Source of the DNA: Solirubrobacterales bacterium
Lineage (GTDB): Bacteria; Actinomycetota; Thermoleophilia; Solirubrobacterales; 70-9
Direction: 5' to 3'
DNA: 47,919 nt
Assembly: GCA_020438345.1 (NCBI GenBank)
Contig: JAGQUU010000079.1
Location: 1-47,919, forward strand
Every line of letters begins with the position of its first letter. The first letter of the stretch is position 1. The position numbers were made by a program, and so were the translations under genes. The notes under the pieces are model-generated. The model was not told the DNA's origin and ran no database searches. It was given only the letters and a program-made list of their open reading frames with translations. This document shows positions 34,159 to 42,590 of this stretch, in pieces.

Positions 34159-34820
34159 TAGGTTGACCAGCCCCCGTAGACCGGCCTGACTTTCCAGCGC
34201 CAGGGTGGTTCGTCCCCGGCGGGCAGGTCATAGTGGTTTCGGCCCGGCAGGATCTCAAGCGGCACCAGTCGTGGACTGTCCTGAAGCAGGACCCGAGTGC
34301 CCGAAGCTGCCTGGATCTCCTCCGGGCCGGCCTTGCGCTCAACCAGCTCCCAGCCGATCGAAGGCCGGTAGAACCAATACTTGATCGTCCAGCCCTCACT
34401 GGCTTTGAGTCTCCGGACTTCCGTGAACAGGGTCAACCTCCGGTTGGAGGTGGTCAGCCGGTCGTCACCGGCCGGAACCGCGCAGCCCGGCCGTTGGCAG
34501 TAACGGAAATCGACCGGCCCGAGCAGCACCCCGCCCGGTCTGGTGACCGAGGTCGGGTCCGGGGCGAGCCAGCGAACGGCCCGGGCCAGATCCCAGCCGT
34601 AGGCCGAAACCGTCGGGTGCTGGCGGCACACCCCTGGTTCACGGGGTCCACACGCAATGCGGTTGGCGATCCTTGTTCCGAGCCCATGGCCGGGCCTGTC
34701 ACCGGCACCCGCCAGGTAGGCAGCCCCCAGCACGGCTAGCAGCATCGCGAGCATGAGAATGATCCCGATCTGCTCGACGGTCGCGGAACCCCGGGTCTCT
34801 GAGGGCCGAAAAAGGGACAT
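34158..34820 (-). CDS. Membrane-anchored pseudopilin-like protein, function unknown
   Basis: This 220-residue protein has a short N-terminal RGSATVEQ motif followed by one hydrophobic helix (about 17-40), like TadE/Flp-type pilin-related proteins. The exported part has four cysteines (CGPREPGVC and CQRPGC) that could form two disulfides, then a beta-rich region with WTIKYWFYRPSIGWELVE. No other pilus gene is nearby. The ATG at 34820 has TAGCTT 6 nt upstream. Confidence 0.7.
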   Translation of the reverse strand: MSLFRPSETRGSATVEQIGIILMLAMLLAVLGAAYLAGAGDRPGHGLGTRIANRIACGPREPGVCRQHPTVSAYGWDLARAVRWLAPDPTSVTRPGGVLLGPVDFRYCQRPGCAVPAGDDRLTTSNRRLTLFTEVRRLKASEGWTIKYWFYRPSIGWELVERKAGPEEIQAASGTRVLLQDSPRLVPLEILPGRNHYDLPAGDEPPWRWKVRPVYGGWST

Positions 34821-34826
34821 ATGAAG

Positions 34827-34832
34827 AAGCTA
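34827..34832 (-). promoter_or_regulatory. Candidate -10 box (TAGCTT), leaderless
   Basis: TAGCTT ends 6 nt before the ATG at 34820; no ribosome-binding site is present. Confidence 0.45.
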
Positions 34833-34907
34833 GGGAGGATCTGCTCAACTGTGGCTCGACAGACGCAACGATTCCGTTACAGACCGCACCCGAGGACCCC
34901 GGACCGC

Positions 34908-34913
34908 TAGATT
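34908..34913 (+). promoter_or_regulatory. Candidate -10 box (TAGATT), leaderless
   Basis: TAGATT ends 6 nt before the ATG at 34920. Confidence 0.5.
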
Positions 34914-34919
34914 GGACCC

Positions 34920-35189
34920 ATGGAAGGTTCCCCATTCAACATGTTCGGAGACCCCGACGAGCTGCGTCAGCGGATGCAGGAGATGGCCGATCAGATGCAG
35001 TCCTCGCAGGAGGTTGCCTGGGCCGATAATGCAATCCGGCTCGCGGTCGAGATGACCGTCGCGTCGATCGCGAGACTTGACCTTTCCGGCAGTTCGGACG
35101 AGCAGGCGATGCAGGTTCGTGACGCGATCCGTGTCGTCTTTCCCGAGGCTGTCACCCTGGTCAGGGAAGCCCGCCAGGGACTCCGCTGA
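34920..35189 (+). CDS. Small helical protein, function unknown
   Basis: This 89-residue protein is predicted to be all-helical: a Met/Gln-rich first helix (LRQRMQEMADQMQSS), then two amphipathic helices. There are no cysteines or membrane segments. Its TGA overlaps the probable CTG start of the alpha/beta-hydrolase-fold gene, so the two form an operon driven by the TAGATT box. I do not recognise the family. Confidence 0.75.
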   Translation: MEGSPFNMFGDPDELRQRMQEMADQMQSSQEVAWADNAIRLAVEMTVASIARLDLSGSSDEQAMQVRDAIRVVFPEAVTLVREARQGLR

Positions 35190-35944
35190 ACGATCTCGCC
35201 TTCACCGACCGGGGGAACGGCCCGCCGGTTCTCCTGGTCCACGGGACCGGCACTGACTCGTCCGTCTTCGATGACGTATCCGGGTCCCTGACGGACAGAT
35301 GGCGTTTGATTACCCCGGACCGCCGGGGCTGGGGCAGGTCAATCCCGGATTCGGAGTACCGCCGTACATCGATCGCCGAGCAGGCGATCGAACTTGCCCC
35401 GCTGCTGAAACAGGCCGGGGCCTCGCCCGCGACTGTCATCGGCCTCGGTTTCGGGGCGGTCGTCGCACTCGAACTGGCCCTCGCGGATCCTGAACTTGTC
35501 GCACGGGCTTTCCTGATCGAACCGCCGGTACTGGGGGCGATCAGCGCCGCCAATGAAGGCATGTCAGCCGATGTCGAGGCAATCCGGGCTGCGGCGGAAG
35601 AAGGAGGAGAGGAAGCGGCCTACCGGCTCTTTCTTTCGGGCGCTCTTCACACCCTCGGGGCCGGAGCCGAACGCTGGAGCGAGCATGCAGACAGGGGACC
35701 GGCGGCCGCCCGTTCATTTCTGGTCGAAGTGCCTGCCGTACCGGCCTGGCCGCTCGATCCGGTCCGCCTCGCCGCGCTTGAATCCGAAGTCATCGTTGTG
35801 ACGCAGCCCTCGACTCCCGCCTTGCTCGGGCGGGCAGCGGAAACCGTGGTTGATCGAGTCCCGGGGGCGGGGGCGATGCACACGAGCCGTGACGGAACCG
35901 CGGCAATTTCCGCGATGCTCGACGGACCGCTGCCCTGGGAGTGA
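35186..35944 (+). CDS. Alpha/beta-hydrolase-fold protein lacking the nucleophile
   Basis: The fold is clear: VLLVHGTGTDSSVFDDV (oxyanion region), ITPDRRGWGRS, the nucleophile-elbow region, and a C-terminal AGAMHTS with the usual His. But the elbow reads GLGFG instead of GxSxG, so the nucleophile is Gly, and the strand that normally bears the acid reads VVTQPSTP without Asp. It may be catalytically dead. Homology extends upstream to 35186 with no ATG, GTG or TTG in frame; a CTG there overlaps the previous TGA (CTGA), behind an AGGGA. The first ordinary start, a TTG at 35306, would delete the oxyanion strand. About 252 residues. Confidence 0.75.
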   Translation: MNDLAFTDRGNGPPVLLVHGTGTDSSVFDDVSGSLTDRWRLITPDRRGWGRSIPDSEYRRTSIAEQAIELAPLLKQAGASPATVIGLGFGAVVALELALADPELVARAFLIEPPVLGAISAANEGMSADVEAIRAAAEEGGEEAAYRLFLSGALHTLGAGAERWSEHADRGPAAARSFLVEVPAVPAWPLDPVRLAALESEVIVVTQPSTPALLGRAAETVVDRVPGAGAMHTSRDGTAAISAMLDGPLPWE

Positions 35945-36007
35945 ATCAGAGACGTTCCTTCAACCGGTACGACTGCCACAAGGCAGGCGGCGACAGGTAG
36001 CGGTGGT

Positions 36008-36742
36008 TCAGAGGGCCTGAATCCGGATGCGGGCGGAACCGCCGCGGCGGAAAAGGATGCCGATCAACTCCAGCGGTACCGCGACGATGAACGCCGGAAC
36101 TGCGACCACAACCGAAATGAACCAGTCCAGGCCCCGCTTCCAGCGTCGATCGGCCGTTACCCCGTGAGCCTTGCCGAAAGCCCCGAGAGCAACATTCTGG
36201 CCGAAGGTGAACAAGTTAAGTCCGGACTGCCACATTGTCGCAATGCCTCTGAGGGGGCGCCAGCCGGTTGCTGACACGATCTGGTCACGGACGGCTATAA
36301 GGCGGACCACTGATTCAGGCGTGAAGCGGTACCGGCGTTCGGTGCCGAGTCCGGTCCATGCCCCGCCTGTAAGCCAACAGTTCAGGGAAGAACGGTTGTC
36401 GAACAGGTACGACCCGTCCGCGTCTCGATCCGAGTCCAGCTCCGCGAGTGCATCCCCGGCGGTCCCAGGGTCAAAAAGAAACTCACCGGTTTCACTGGTG
36501 GAAAGGCGGGTCGAGGACCCCGGCGAAGCACCTTCCTTCTCCGCTTCACCGGCGCGAGCCGGAAAGTGAAACCGCTCACCAAAGCTCAGGACTCCGAGAC
36601 CGCAGGCCTCACAACGATGGGCGATCCCGGTTCCGACCGGCATTCCGACCCAGGGAAAGAGCGGCTCCGAGCAGGCAGGGCAAGGCGGATTGTCCGGTCC
36701 GGCTCCGGCTTCGAGAGGTACGTGAGGGAGGTTGATGGTCAC
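36008..36742 (-). CDS. Zinc-ribbon membrane protein, function unknown
   Basis: This 244-residue protein has an N-terminal zinc ribbon (Cys21-x2-Cys24 and Cys44-x2-Cys47), a middle polar domain with a WLTGGAWTGLGTERRYRF stretch, and a C-terminal hydrophobic hairpin (about 205-235) with one or two membrane spans. The GTG at 36742 has TACGCT 9 nt upstream, overlapping the -10 box of the divergent 60-residue gene. I do not recognise the family; the middle region resembles bacterial methyltransferase-associated zinc-ribbon proteins only loosely. Confidence 0.72.
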   Translation of the reverse strand: MTINLPHVPLEAGAGPDNPPCPACSEPLFPWVGMPVGTGIAHRCEACGLGVLSFGERFHFPARAGEAEKEGASPGSSTRLSTSETGEFLFDPGTAGDALAELDSDRDADGSYLFDNRSSLNCWLTGGAWTGLGTERRYRFTPESVVRLIAVRDQIVSATGWRPLRGIATMWQSGLNLFTFGQNVALGAFGKAHGVTADRRWKRGLDWFISVVVAVPAFIVAVPLELIGILFRRGGSARIRIQAL

Positions 36743-36750
36743 GGTCGGTG

Positions 36751-36756
36751 TAGCGT
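36751..36756 (+). promoter_or_regulatory. Candidate -10 box (TAGCGT) for the 60-residue gene
   Basis: TAGCGT ends 9 nt before the ATG at 36766 and overlaps the opposing TACGCT by five bases. Confidence 0.4.
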
Positions 36757-36757
36757 A
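36752..36757 (-). promoter_or_regulatory. Candidate -10 box (TACGCT) for the zinc-ribbon gene
   Basis: TACGCT on the - strand ends 9 nt before the GTG at 36742. Confidence 0.4.
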
Positions 36758-36765
36758 TCCACGCG

Positions 36766-36948
36766 ATGAGTTCGTCTGTATCCCCGGAAGATCCGCTTGG
36801 CAGCAATATCGAATCGGCGATTGTCGCGGTTTCGCCGCTGCTTGACCTGGTCCTTGCGGTCGGCGAACGCATATCGCGGATCGCCGAACCCGTTGATTAT
36901 GAGTACTACCCGGTCCATGATGAAGACGAGGACATCCCCGAGGGCTGA
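36766..36948 (+). CDS. 60-residue acidic small protein, function unknown
   Basis: A short frame with a hydrophobic-amphipathic helix (IESAIVAVSPLLDLVLAVGERI) and an acidic C-terminus (HDEDEDIPEG). It has its own candidate -10 box, a clean ATG, and no competing gene on either strand. It is probably real, but too short to be sure. Confidence 0.55.
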   Translation: MSSSVSPEDPLGSNIESAIVAVSPLLDLVLAVGERISRIAEPVDYEYYPVHDEDEDIPEG

Positions 36949-36984
36949 TCGTCTATAGGCTTGCCCGGCCCTCGGGCCCTGACG

Positions 36985-37926
36985 ATGATCACCAAGACGC
37001 AGATACTCGCGCGCGAGAAGAAATGGACTCTGCTGGCCGGAATTGCTTCCGTAGCTGGTGTGGCGATCATTCTCGCGACCTTCTCCGGTTCGGCCGCTGC
37101 CGTACGCGCTTCTGCCGGTCTGGCCGAGGAACTGGTCCGGATTGAGGGTGATCGTTCCGGCATGCTGGTGGCCAGCATCGGCCAGCTAATCGGCTGGTGC
37201 CTGCTGGCGATCCCGCTGGTTTTCATGTTCAAGGCGGCATCGGCCCGGGCCCCGCAGGTCAGGACAGCTCTGCTCGGGGTGATGATCATCGCCCCGCTTC
37301 TTCTCGGGATCGGAAGCCTGCTCAGCGCCGCTTCGGTACTCGAAGCCGCAGCGGACTACAAGGATGTCGATCAGGCTGCGATCAGCAAATGTTTTGATGG
37401 GAAGGTCGAAGAGGCGACCGGCGAGATCACCGAACAGGAGCGCGAAGACTTTCGCACTGAATGCGAGGACGACGAAGCCTCGGAGATCCGGAGCGACACT
37501 TCACTCGCCTCGATCGAAACCGGTATCGGGTTGGCCGGGCTGCTCGGTTTCACCTTCTCGGTGATTTACGTGTCACTCTGGTCAATGCGGACCGGTCTGC
37601 TCTCACGCTTCTGGGGTTCACTCGGGATTGCTCTCGGTGCGGTCTTCGCTTTCTTCACCCTATTCACACTGGTCTGGTTCATCTATCTCGGGCTGCTGCT
37701 CGCCGGTTGGGTGCCTGGAGGCAGGCCGGGGGCCTGGGCTTCCGGAGAAGCCATGCCCGCGCCCAGACCCGGAGGTCGCGACCCTGACGACGATGTGATC
37801 GAGGGCAGCGCCGAGACCATTGATGCTGCTGAACTCGAACCGGGCGAGGGCGAATACGTCGACGCCGACGGACTGGAAGATGAGCAACAGGGTGAACGTC
37901 GCAAACGCAAGAAGCGGAGCGACTGA
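36985..37926 (+). CDS. Multi-pass membrane protein with charged tail, function unknown
   Basis: This 313-residue protein has about five hydrophobic segments (roughly 17-37, 60-82, 93-115, 172-195, 205-235). An acidic loop between the third and fourth carries a Cys pair (SKCFDG, TECEDD). The cytosolic C-terminal tail of about 70 residues is strongly acidic, then ends in a basic RRKRKKRSD. The ATG at 36985 is chosen; a TTG at 36961 would add eight residues. It lies 25 bp before the PucR regulator on the same strand. Family not recognised. Confidence 0.75.
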   Translation: MITKTQILAREKKWTLLAGIASVAGVAIILATFSGSAAAVRASAGLAEELVRIEGDRSGMLVASIGQLIGWCLLAIPLVFMFKAASARAPQVRTALLGVMIIAPLLLGIGSLLSAASVLEAAADYKDVDQAAISKCFDGKVEEATGEITEQEREDFRTECEDDEASEIRSDTSLASIETGIGLAGLLGFTFSVIYVSLWSMRTGLLSRFWGSLGIALGAVFAFFTLFTLVWFIYLGLLLAGWVPGGRPGAWASGEAMPAPRPGGRDPDDDVIEGSAETIDAAELEPGEGEYVDADGLEDEQQGERRKRKKRSD

Positions 37927-37951
37927 GTCGTCATCTGCGACGATTCGGGGC

Positions 37952-39574
37952 ATGGCCTCGTTTTTGACTGTCGCCGGGTTTCTTGAACTGCCGATAGTCA
38001 AGACTGCCCTGCCCGAGCTGGTCGCCGGTGAAGAAGGGATTGACGCCGAGGTACGTTGGGTTCATCCGCTCGATGTGCCTGATGTCTCCGATCTGCTGAG
38101 GGGCGGAGAAATGATTCTCACCACAGGTGTCTCGATCGGTGAGGATGCTTCCGCCCAACGTCGCTTCATCCGGGATCTCGAAGCTGAAGGAGCGGTCGGC
38201 GTTGCCGTGGAACTCGGTTACACCTGGCACCGTGAACTGCCCAAGGCCCTGGTGGATGAGGCAAACCGCCGCCGCATCCCGATGGTTGCGCTTCGCCGTG
38301 GAATCCGATTCGTGGAAGTCTCCGAAGCAGTCAACGGCAGCCTGCTGGATTCCGGCCATGCTTTGGCTCGCCGGGGAGAAGAACTGCACCGCAGCCTGGA
38401 CCGGCTTGTCCTCGCCGGGGAAGGAGCAGAGGCAGTGCTTTCGGAGGTGTCGCGCCGAATTTCGAATCCGGTGGTGCTGGAAGACGCACGGCGTGAACTG
38501 GTTGCAATCGGGTCAGTAACGAAGTCCGAGAATGAGGTGGTTGACACCTGGTCCGGTCTGAAGTGGCCTGATCGCAATTCCGGCGAAGCGGATGGGGCAG
38601 CGGCCCATCCGGTGCTGCTGAGGGGACGCAATTGGGGTCGGGTAGTCGCCCTGCAGACCGACAACGAGTTCGACCGTTTCACTCCGATCGCACTTGAGCG
38701 TGCCGCTGTCGCTGTCGGGCTTGGCTTGATGAGAGGGGGCGAGGAGGACGAGCTTCGGGCTCGTTCCCGGGGCAACCTGCTGTTCGAGCTGGCTGCCGGT
38801 CTGATGGAACCACTGGCCGCGGCACGCAGAGCATCGACGCTTGGCTTTCCCCGCAGACATGGCAGGCTGGTGCCGATAGCGGCGGTGTGGCGCAGTGACA
38901 CGATTGGTGATGACCAGAGCTTCGAGGAGGCATGGGCTTCGCTTTCACCGGCGATAAGGGCAACTCTGGCGGAACCCGACCGCCCCGCCTTGTTGGGGGC
39001 CCGGGGCAATTGCATGCTCGGGGTTCTGGACCGTGGAACGCTTGGGTCCGAATCAGATGACGTCGCCTCGCGAGAGCGACTGGCAAGGCTCTTCGCCGGA
39101 GTTCTCGCCCGTCACGAAATCGACCCCGCATCAGTCGCACTGGCGATCGGCGGTGCTTCAGGCAGCTGGGAAGATCTCGCTCCGGCGCTGGTCCGGGCCA
39201 GGTTCGCGGCGGAAGCCGGTGCTGCCGGTCCGGTCAGGGCATGGCATGACGCCAGCCGGACAGAAATCGGACAGTTGCTCCTTTCGATTCGGGGTACTCC
39301 GGAACTGTCCCGCTTCAGTGACGAACGACTGGGTCCATTACTGGACCTTCCAGGTGAACGGGGCAAGGATCTGCTTGAGACCCTGGAGGTGTTCCTTCAC
39401 TGTGGCGGTCGGAAAACCGAAGCCGCAGCGATGCTGGGCATTGAACGGCAGTCGCTCTACCATCGGCTTGCCCGAATCGAGGGGTTGCTGGACGTTGACC
39501 TCCGGGAAGGCGACACAATCCTCGCTCTGCACCTGGCCGTGATGATCCGGCGGCTGCTTGACCAAAGGACCTGA
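37952..39574 (+). CDS. PucR-family transcriptional regulator
   Basis: This 540-residue protein has an N-terminal PucR domain (FLTVAGFLELPIVKTALPELVAG, then VRWVHPLDVPDVSDLLRGGEMILTTG), a GGDEF-like/CdaR middle region, and a C-terminal PucR-type helix-turn-helix (GRKTEAAAMLGIERQSLYHRLARI). Such regulators control purine, amino-acid or sugar-acid catabolism; the inducer is unknown. The ATG at 37952 fits the domain start. Nothing nearby is an obvious target, so autoregulation or remote targets are likely. Confidence 0.9.
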   Translation: MASFLTVAGFLELPIVKTALPELVAGEEGIDAEVRWVHPLDVPDVSDLLRGGEMILTTGVSIGEDASAQRRFIRDLEAEGAVGVAVELGYTWHRELPKALVDEANRRRIPMVALRRGIRFVEVSEAVNGSLLDSGHALARRGEELHRSLDRLVLAGEGAEAVLSEVSRRISNPVVLEDARRELVAIGSVTKSENEVVDTWSGLKWPDRNSGEADGAAAHPVLLRGRNWGRVVALQTDNEFDRFTPIALERAAVAVGLGLMRGGEEDELRARSRGNLLFELAAGLMEPLAAARRASTLGFPRRHGRLVPIAAVWRSDTIGDDQSFEEAWASLSPAIRATLAEPDRPALLGARGNCMLGVLDRGTLGSESDDVASRERLARLFAGVLARHEIDPASVALAIGGASGSWEDLAPALVRARFAAEAGAAGPVRAWHDASRTEIGQLLLSIRGTPELSRFSDERLGPLLDLPGERGKDLLETLEVFLHCGGRKTEAAAMLGIERQSLYHRLARIEGLLDVDLREGDTILALHLAVMIRRLLDQRT

Positions 39575-39602
39575 TCCGGAGACGAGGCTTCGGCCGGTCC
39601 TG

Positions 39603-40184
39603 CTAGTCGATTGAACCGGCGATCAGGATGCCGGCCGCCACCCCGGCCGCGGCCGCGAGAACGAACACGGTCAGCACGGCGTTTCGACGATCCGGCTGAA
39701 TTGCGCGAAGCAGCCAGGGAATTCCGGCCAGTGCGGGGAGTCCCATCAGCGCGAACATGATCCCGCAGACCCACCAGCCGACGGTACTGCCCATACCCTC
39801 GGGCGGATTTATCGCGTAGTCGATGAAGTTGTAGCCAAGCGAGATAAACAGGGCGGGCCAGCCGAGCAGCAGGAGCGAGGCTGCACCCCGGGCTGATTTC
39901 GCAGCACCCAACATGGCCACGAAAAGACCGATGATCCCGGCCGGGATGCCCGTGAACATCAACAGTTCGGCTCCGTCCGGGCAGTGCTGCTGAATCACAT
40001 ACGGGCCACCTTCGGCGCAGTACCCGCCGACCTCCATTACGTCCCGCATGCCGAACCACAGAGCAGTGATGCCATAGGAGAGCATCGCCATGCCGATGAA
40101 GAAGATCAGGTATCCGACGTAGGGCGGGGACTCGTTTTTCGGTATGTGGGCGAGGCGATCGGTGAGATCGGATGGATCAGACAC
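39603..40184 (-). CDS. Four- to five-span membrane protein, function unknown
   Basis: This 193-residue protein has hydrophobic segments at about 22-45, 75-92, 98-118, 135-155 and 167-190. An exported loop after the first contains two cysteines (GYCAEGG and QQHCPDG). The GTG at 40184 has TATGCT 6 nt upstream. It converges on the PucR gene and diverges from the beta-helix protein gene. I do not recognise a characterised family. Confidence 0.78.
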   Translation of the reverse strand: MSDPSDLTDRLAHIPKNESPPYVGYLIFFIGMAMLSYGITALWFGMRDVMEVGGYCAEGGPYVIQQHCPDGAELLMFTGIPAGIIGLFVAMLGAAKSARGAASLLLLGWPALFISLGYNFIDYAINPPEGMGSTVGWWVCGIMFALMGLPALAGIPWLLRAIQPDRRNAVLTVFVLAAAAGVAAGILIAGSID

Positions 40185-40190
40185 AGCCGG

Positions 40191-40196
40191 AGCATA
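40191..40196 (-). promoter_or_regulatory. Candidate -10 box (TATGCT), leaderless
   Basis: TATGCT ends 6 nt before the GTG at 40184. Confidence 0.45.
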
Positions 40197-40277
40197 GCCG
40201 TAAGTTCAGGGGCTTCGGGGGAATCTCAGGGTGGCACCCTGATGTGGGATAGCAGGCGCGGATCGAGACTGCCATCC

Positions 40278-42566
40278 ATGATCAAGAAACCAAACAAGAA
40301 TCTGCTTCCTGTCGGCCTGCTCGCGCTGATCGCCGGAATTCTCCTGCTCGGTGCGGCCCAGGCCGGTGCCGCGACAATCACGGTCACCACAACGGCCGAT
40401 GAGAATGCCGCCGCTGTCGACAACGGGCAGTGCTCCCTGCGCGAGGCGGTGTCCGCCGTCAGCACCAATACGGCGGTCGACTCCTGCCCGGCCGGTCAGG
40501 CCCATCCGGCAACCGACATCATCGAGCTCGCCTCCGGCGCTCTTTACACCCTGGGTGGTGCCGGCAACGAAGATGGCAACGCTGGCGGTGACCTCGATCT
40601 CAGCGGTGGCGGCCCGGTCGAGATCACCGGTGGTTCGGGTTCCCGCGCAGCGATCAACGGTTCGGACATCGATCGGGTGATCTCGAACGGTGGCTGGCTT
40701 CCGCTGACCCTGCGGAACATCCGGGTCTATAACGGTGAAACCCACCATCCGGATGCGGTCGGCCGGGGAGGTGGCATCTTCACGAACGGGCATCTGACCC
40801 TGATCGATTGCCTGATCGCAGGCAACTCGTCACCTGACGCGAACGGCGGTGGGGTTGGTGGCTATGGATCGGCGACGATCACCCTCGAGAACACGACGGT
40901 GAGTGACAACTCGACAGGTGGTTCCGGAGGCGGAGTGTTCGCCCAGGGCTACGTAAAGATCGATGGCAGCACTTTCTCTGGCAACACGGCCAATTCCGGT
41001 GGTGGCCTCAGCTCTTCGGGCGGCCGGGTTGAGATCGGCACTTCGGTCTTCTCGAACAACGAAACTCCAAACGTTTCATCCCGAGGTGCGGGGATGGACA
41101 TCGATTCAATCTCGGGTGCTGGTCCATTCACCATTTCCGACAGCCGGATCCTCAACAACAAGTCAGGTCGCCAGGGTGGTGGCATTTACTTCACCAATGG
41201 TGGCGGCGCAACCCTGGTCGTGGAGGACAGCCTGGTCAAGGGAAACACCGCGAAGTCGACGACCAACAACGCGCCGTATGGGGCAGGGATCTCAGTTTCA
41301 AGTGGAAACCTGACGCTGAACCGGACCGCAGTTACCGACAACTCGGTGACCTCTGCCCAGACCGGCGTCCGCGGCGGTGGCATCTATCGCTTCAGCCCGA
41401 CGGGCGAGATGCTGATCACCGACTCGGTGATTGCCAATAACTCTGCCACAACCACCTCGTCCGGAAGCCAGGCGCAGGGTGGGGGGATTCACGGAGCTGA
41501 CGGTACGATCCGGGTCTTCCGGTCAACCTTCACTGGCAACTCGGTCTCCGCGTCCGGGAGCCATCCCGGCGGGGCGATCTTCTCCGGTCCGAACAACGGG
41601 ACTGTGAGAGTCACCGGCTCGACCTTCACCGGCAACAGCGCGGGCAGGGGCGGGGCGATCGGTGCCTTGAGCTCCAGCGCCGTGGTCAGTTTCTCCACAT
41701 TCACCGGCAATTCCGCCGCCCAGGGCGGCACCCTCTACACGCAGGACACCGGCACCCTCGAGATCCGGGGATCGATTGTCGAATCCCAAACGGCCGGCTC
41801 CTGCGGCGGCACCGGAATCACATCGGCGGGTGGCAACCTGGCCAGCGATCCGGCCTGCGCTTTCGCCGCTCCCGGCGATCAGGTCGGAGTGGCTGATCTC
41901 GGTCTCGGGGTCAAGGCCGTGGAAGCTCAAGTTGGTCCGGGGTCGGACCCGCAGTTCCTCGAGCTCTATCCGCTGTCCGAAACCAGCCCGGCTCGCGATC
42001 TGATCGAAGCGGCTGAATGCCTCGATGCCGAAGGAGCGGCCCTGGTTCTCGATGGGCGAGGCAAGCCGCGCCCAGTCGCCGGCAAGTGCGATTCGGGAGC
42101 CTGGCAGCACGAAGCTCCGGCCGGACCCACCGGAGACACCGGGTCGACGGGAAGCACCGGCGACACGGGCAGCACAGGAACGACCGGCAGCACGGGCCAG
42201 ACCGGACCCAGCGGACCAACCGGAGGCAGCGGACCAACCGGCGGCAGCGGACCAACCGGCTCGACCGGACTTGCGAGCTTGATCTTTGGCAGGGCCGAGC
42301 TCAACCGCAAGAAAGGCACCGCGACGGTCCCGGTCGAGGTCAACATGGCAGGTCAGCTGCGGCTCAAGGCCAGCAAGGCGGTGAAGGGTCAGCTCCGCAA
42401 AGCCGACAGGGCGAAGGTCATCCGGATACCCGTGAAGCTCAAGCCGAAGGCCGCCCGCAAGTTGCGCCGGACCGGCAAATTCAAGGTGACCCTGAAGTTC
42501 ACCTTCGATCCGGCCGGAACGCCGTCAGTCACCAGGAATCGGCAGCTGACCTTCCGTCGGAAGTAG
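40278..42566 (+). CDS. Secreted CSLREA/right-handed beta-helix protein with collagen-like stalk
   Basis: This 762-residue protein has a signal peptide (1-31, AGA cleavage region) and a CSLREA motif ([12 protein letters not shown] near 48-60). A long parallel beta-helix (about 85-520) follows, with repeated GGGI and STFTGNSA turns. After a small disulfide-type segment comes a Gly-x-Thr collagen-like tract (about 614-664) and a basic C-terminal beta-domain (about 665-762). It is likely a surface or secreted polysaccharide-binding or adhesive protein; no catalytic residues can be assigned. The ATG at 40278 is chosen directly before the signal peptide; an ATG at 40242 is a possible alternative. 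It has no LPXTG anchor. Confidence 0.86.
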   Translation: MIKKPNKNLLPVGLLALIAGILLLGAAQAGAATITVTTTADENAAAVDNGQCSLREAVSAVSTNTAVDSCPAGQAHPATDIIELASGALYTLGGAGNEDGNAGGDLDLSGGGPVEITGGSGSRAAINGSDIDRVISNGGWLPLTLRNIRVYNGETHHPDAVGRGGGIFTNGHLTLIDCLIAGNSSPDANGGGVGGYGSATITLENTTVSDNSTGGSGGGVFAQGYVKIDGSTFSGNTANSGGGLSSSGGRVEIGTSVFSNNETPNVSSRGAGMDIDSISGAGPFTISDSRILNNKSGRQGGGIYFTNGGGATLVVEDSLVKGNTAKSTTNNAPYGAGISVSSGNLTLNRTAVTDNSVTSAQTGVRGGGIYRFSPTGEMLITDSVIANNSATTTSSGSQAQGGGIHGADGTIRVFRSTFTGNSVSASGSHPGGAIFSGPNNGTVRVTGSTFTGNSAGRGGAIGALSSSAVVSFSTFTGNSAAQGGTLYTQDTGTLEIRGSIVESQTAGSCGGTGITSAGGNLASDPACAFAAPGDQVGVADLGLGVKAVEAQVGPGSDPQFLELYPLSETSPARDLIEAAECLDAEGAALVLDGRGKPRPVAGKCDSGAWQHEAPAGPTGDTGSTGSTGDTGSTGTTGSTGQTGPSGPTGGSGPTGGSGPTGSTGLASLIFGRAELNRKKGTATVPVEVNMAGQLRLKASKAVKGQLRKADRAKVIRIPVKLKPKAARKLRRTGKFKVTLKFTFDPAGTPSVTRNRQLTFRRK
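42118..42270 (+). repeat. Collagen-like Gly-x-Thr coding repeat
   Basis: About 50 codons encode Gly-Pro-Thr/Gly-Ser-Thr-type triplets. The last part is an 18-bp DNA tandem repeat encoding GPTGGS, two near-identical units plus a third that diverges. It lies inside the beta-helix protein gene. Confidence 0.8.
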
Positions 42567-42590
42567 CCCGGGCTCCAACAGGTCGCCGGC

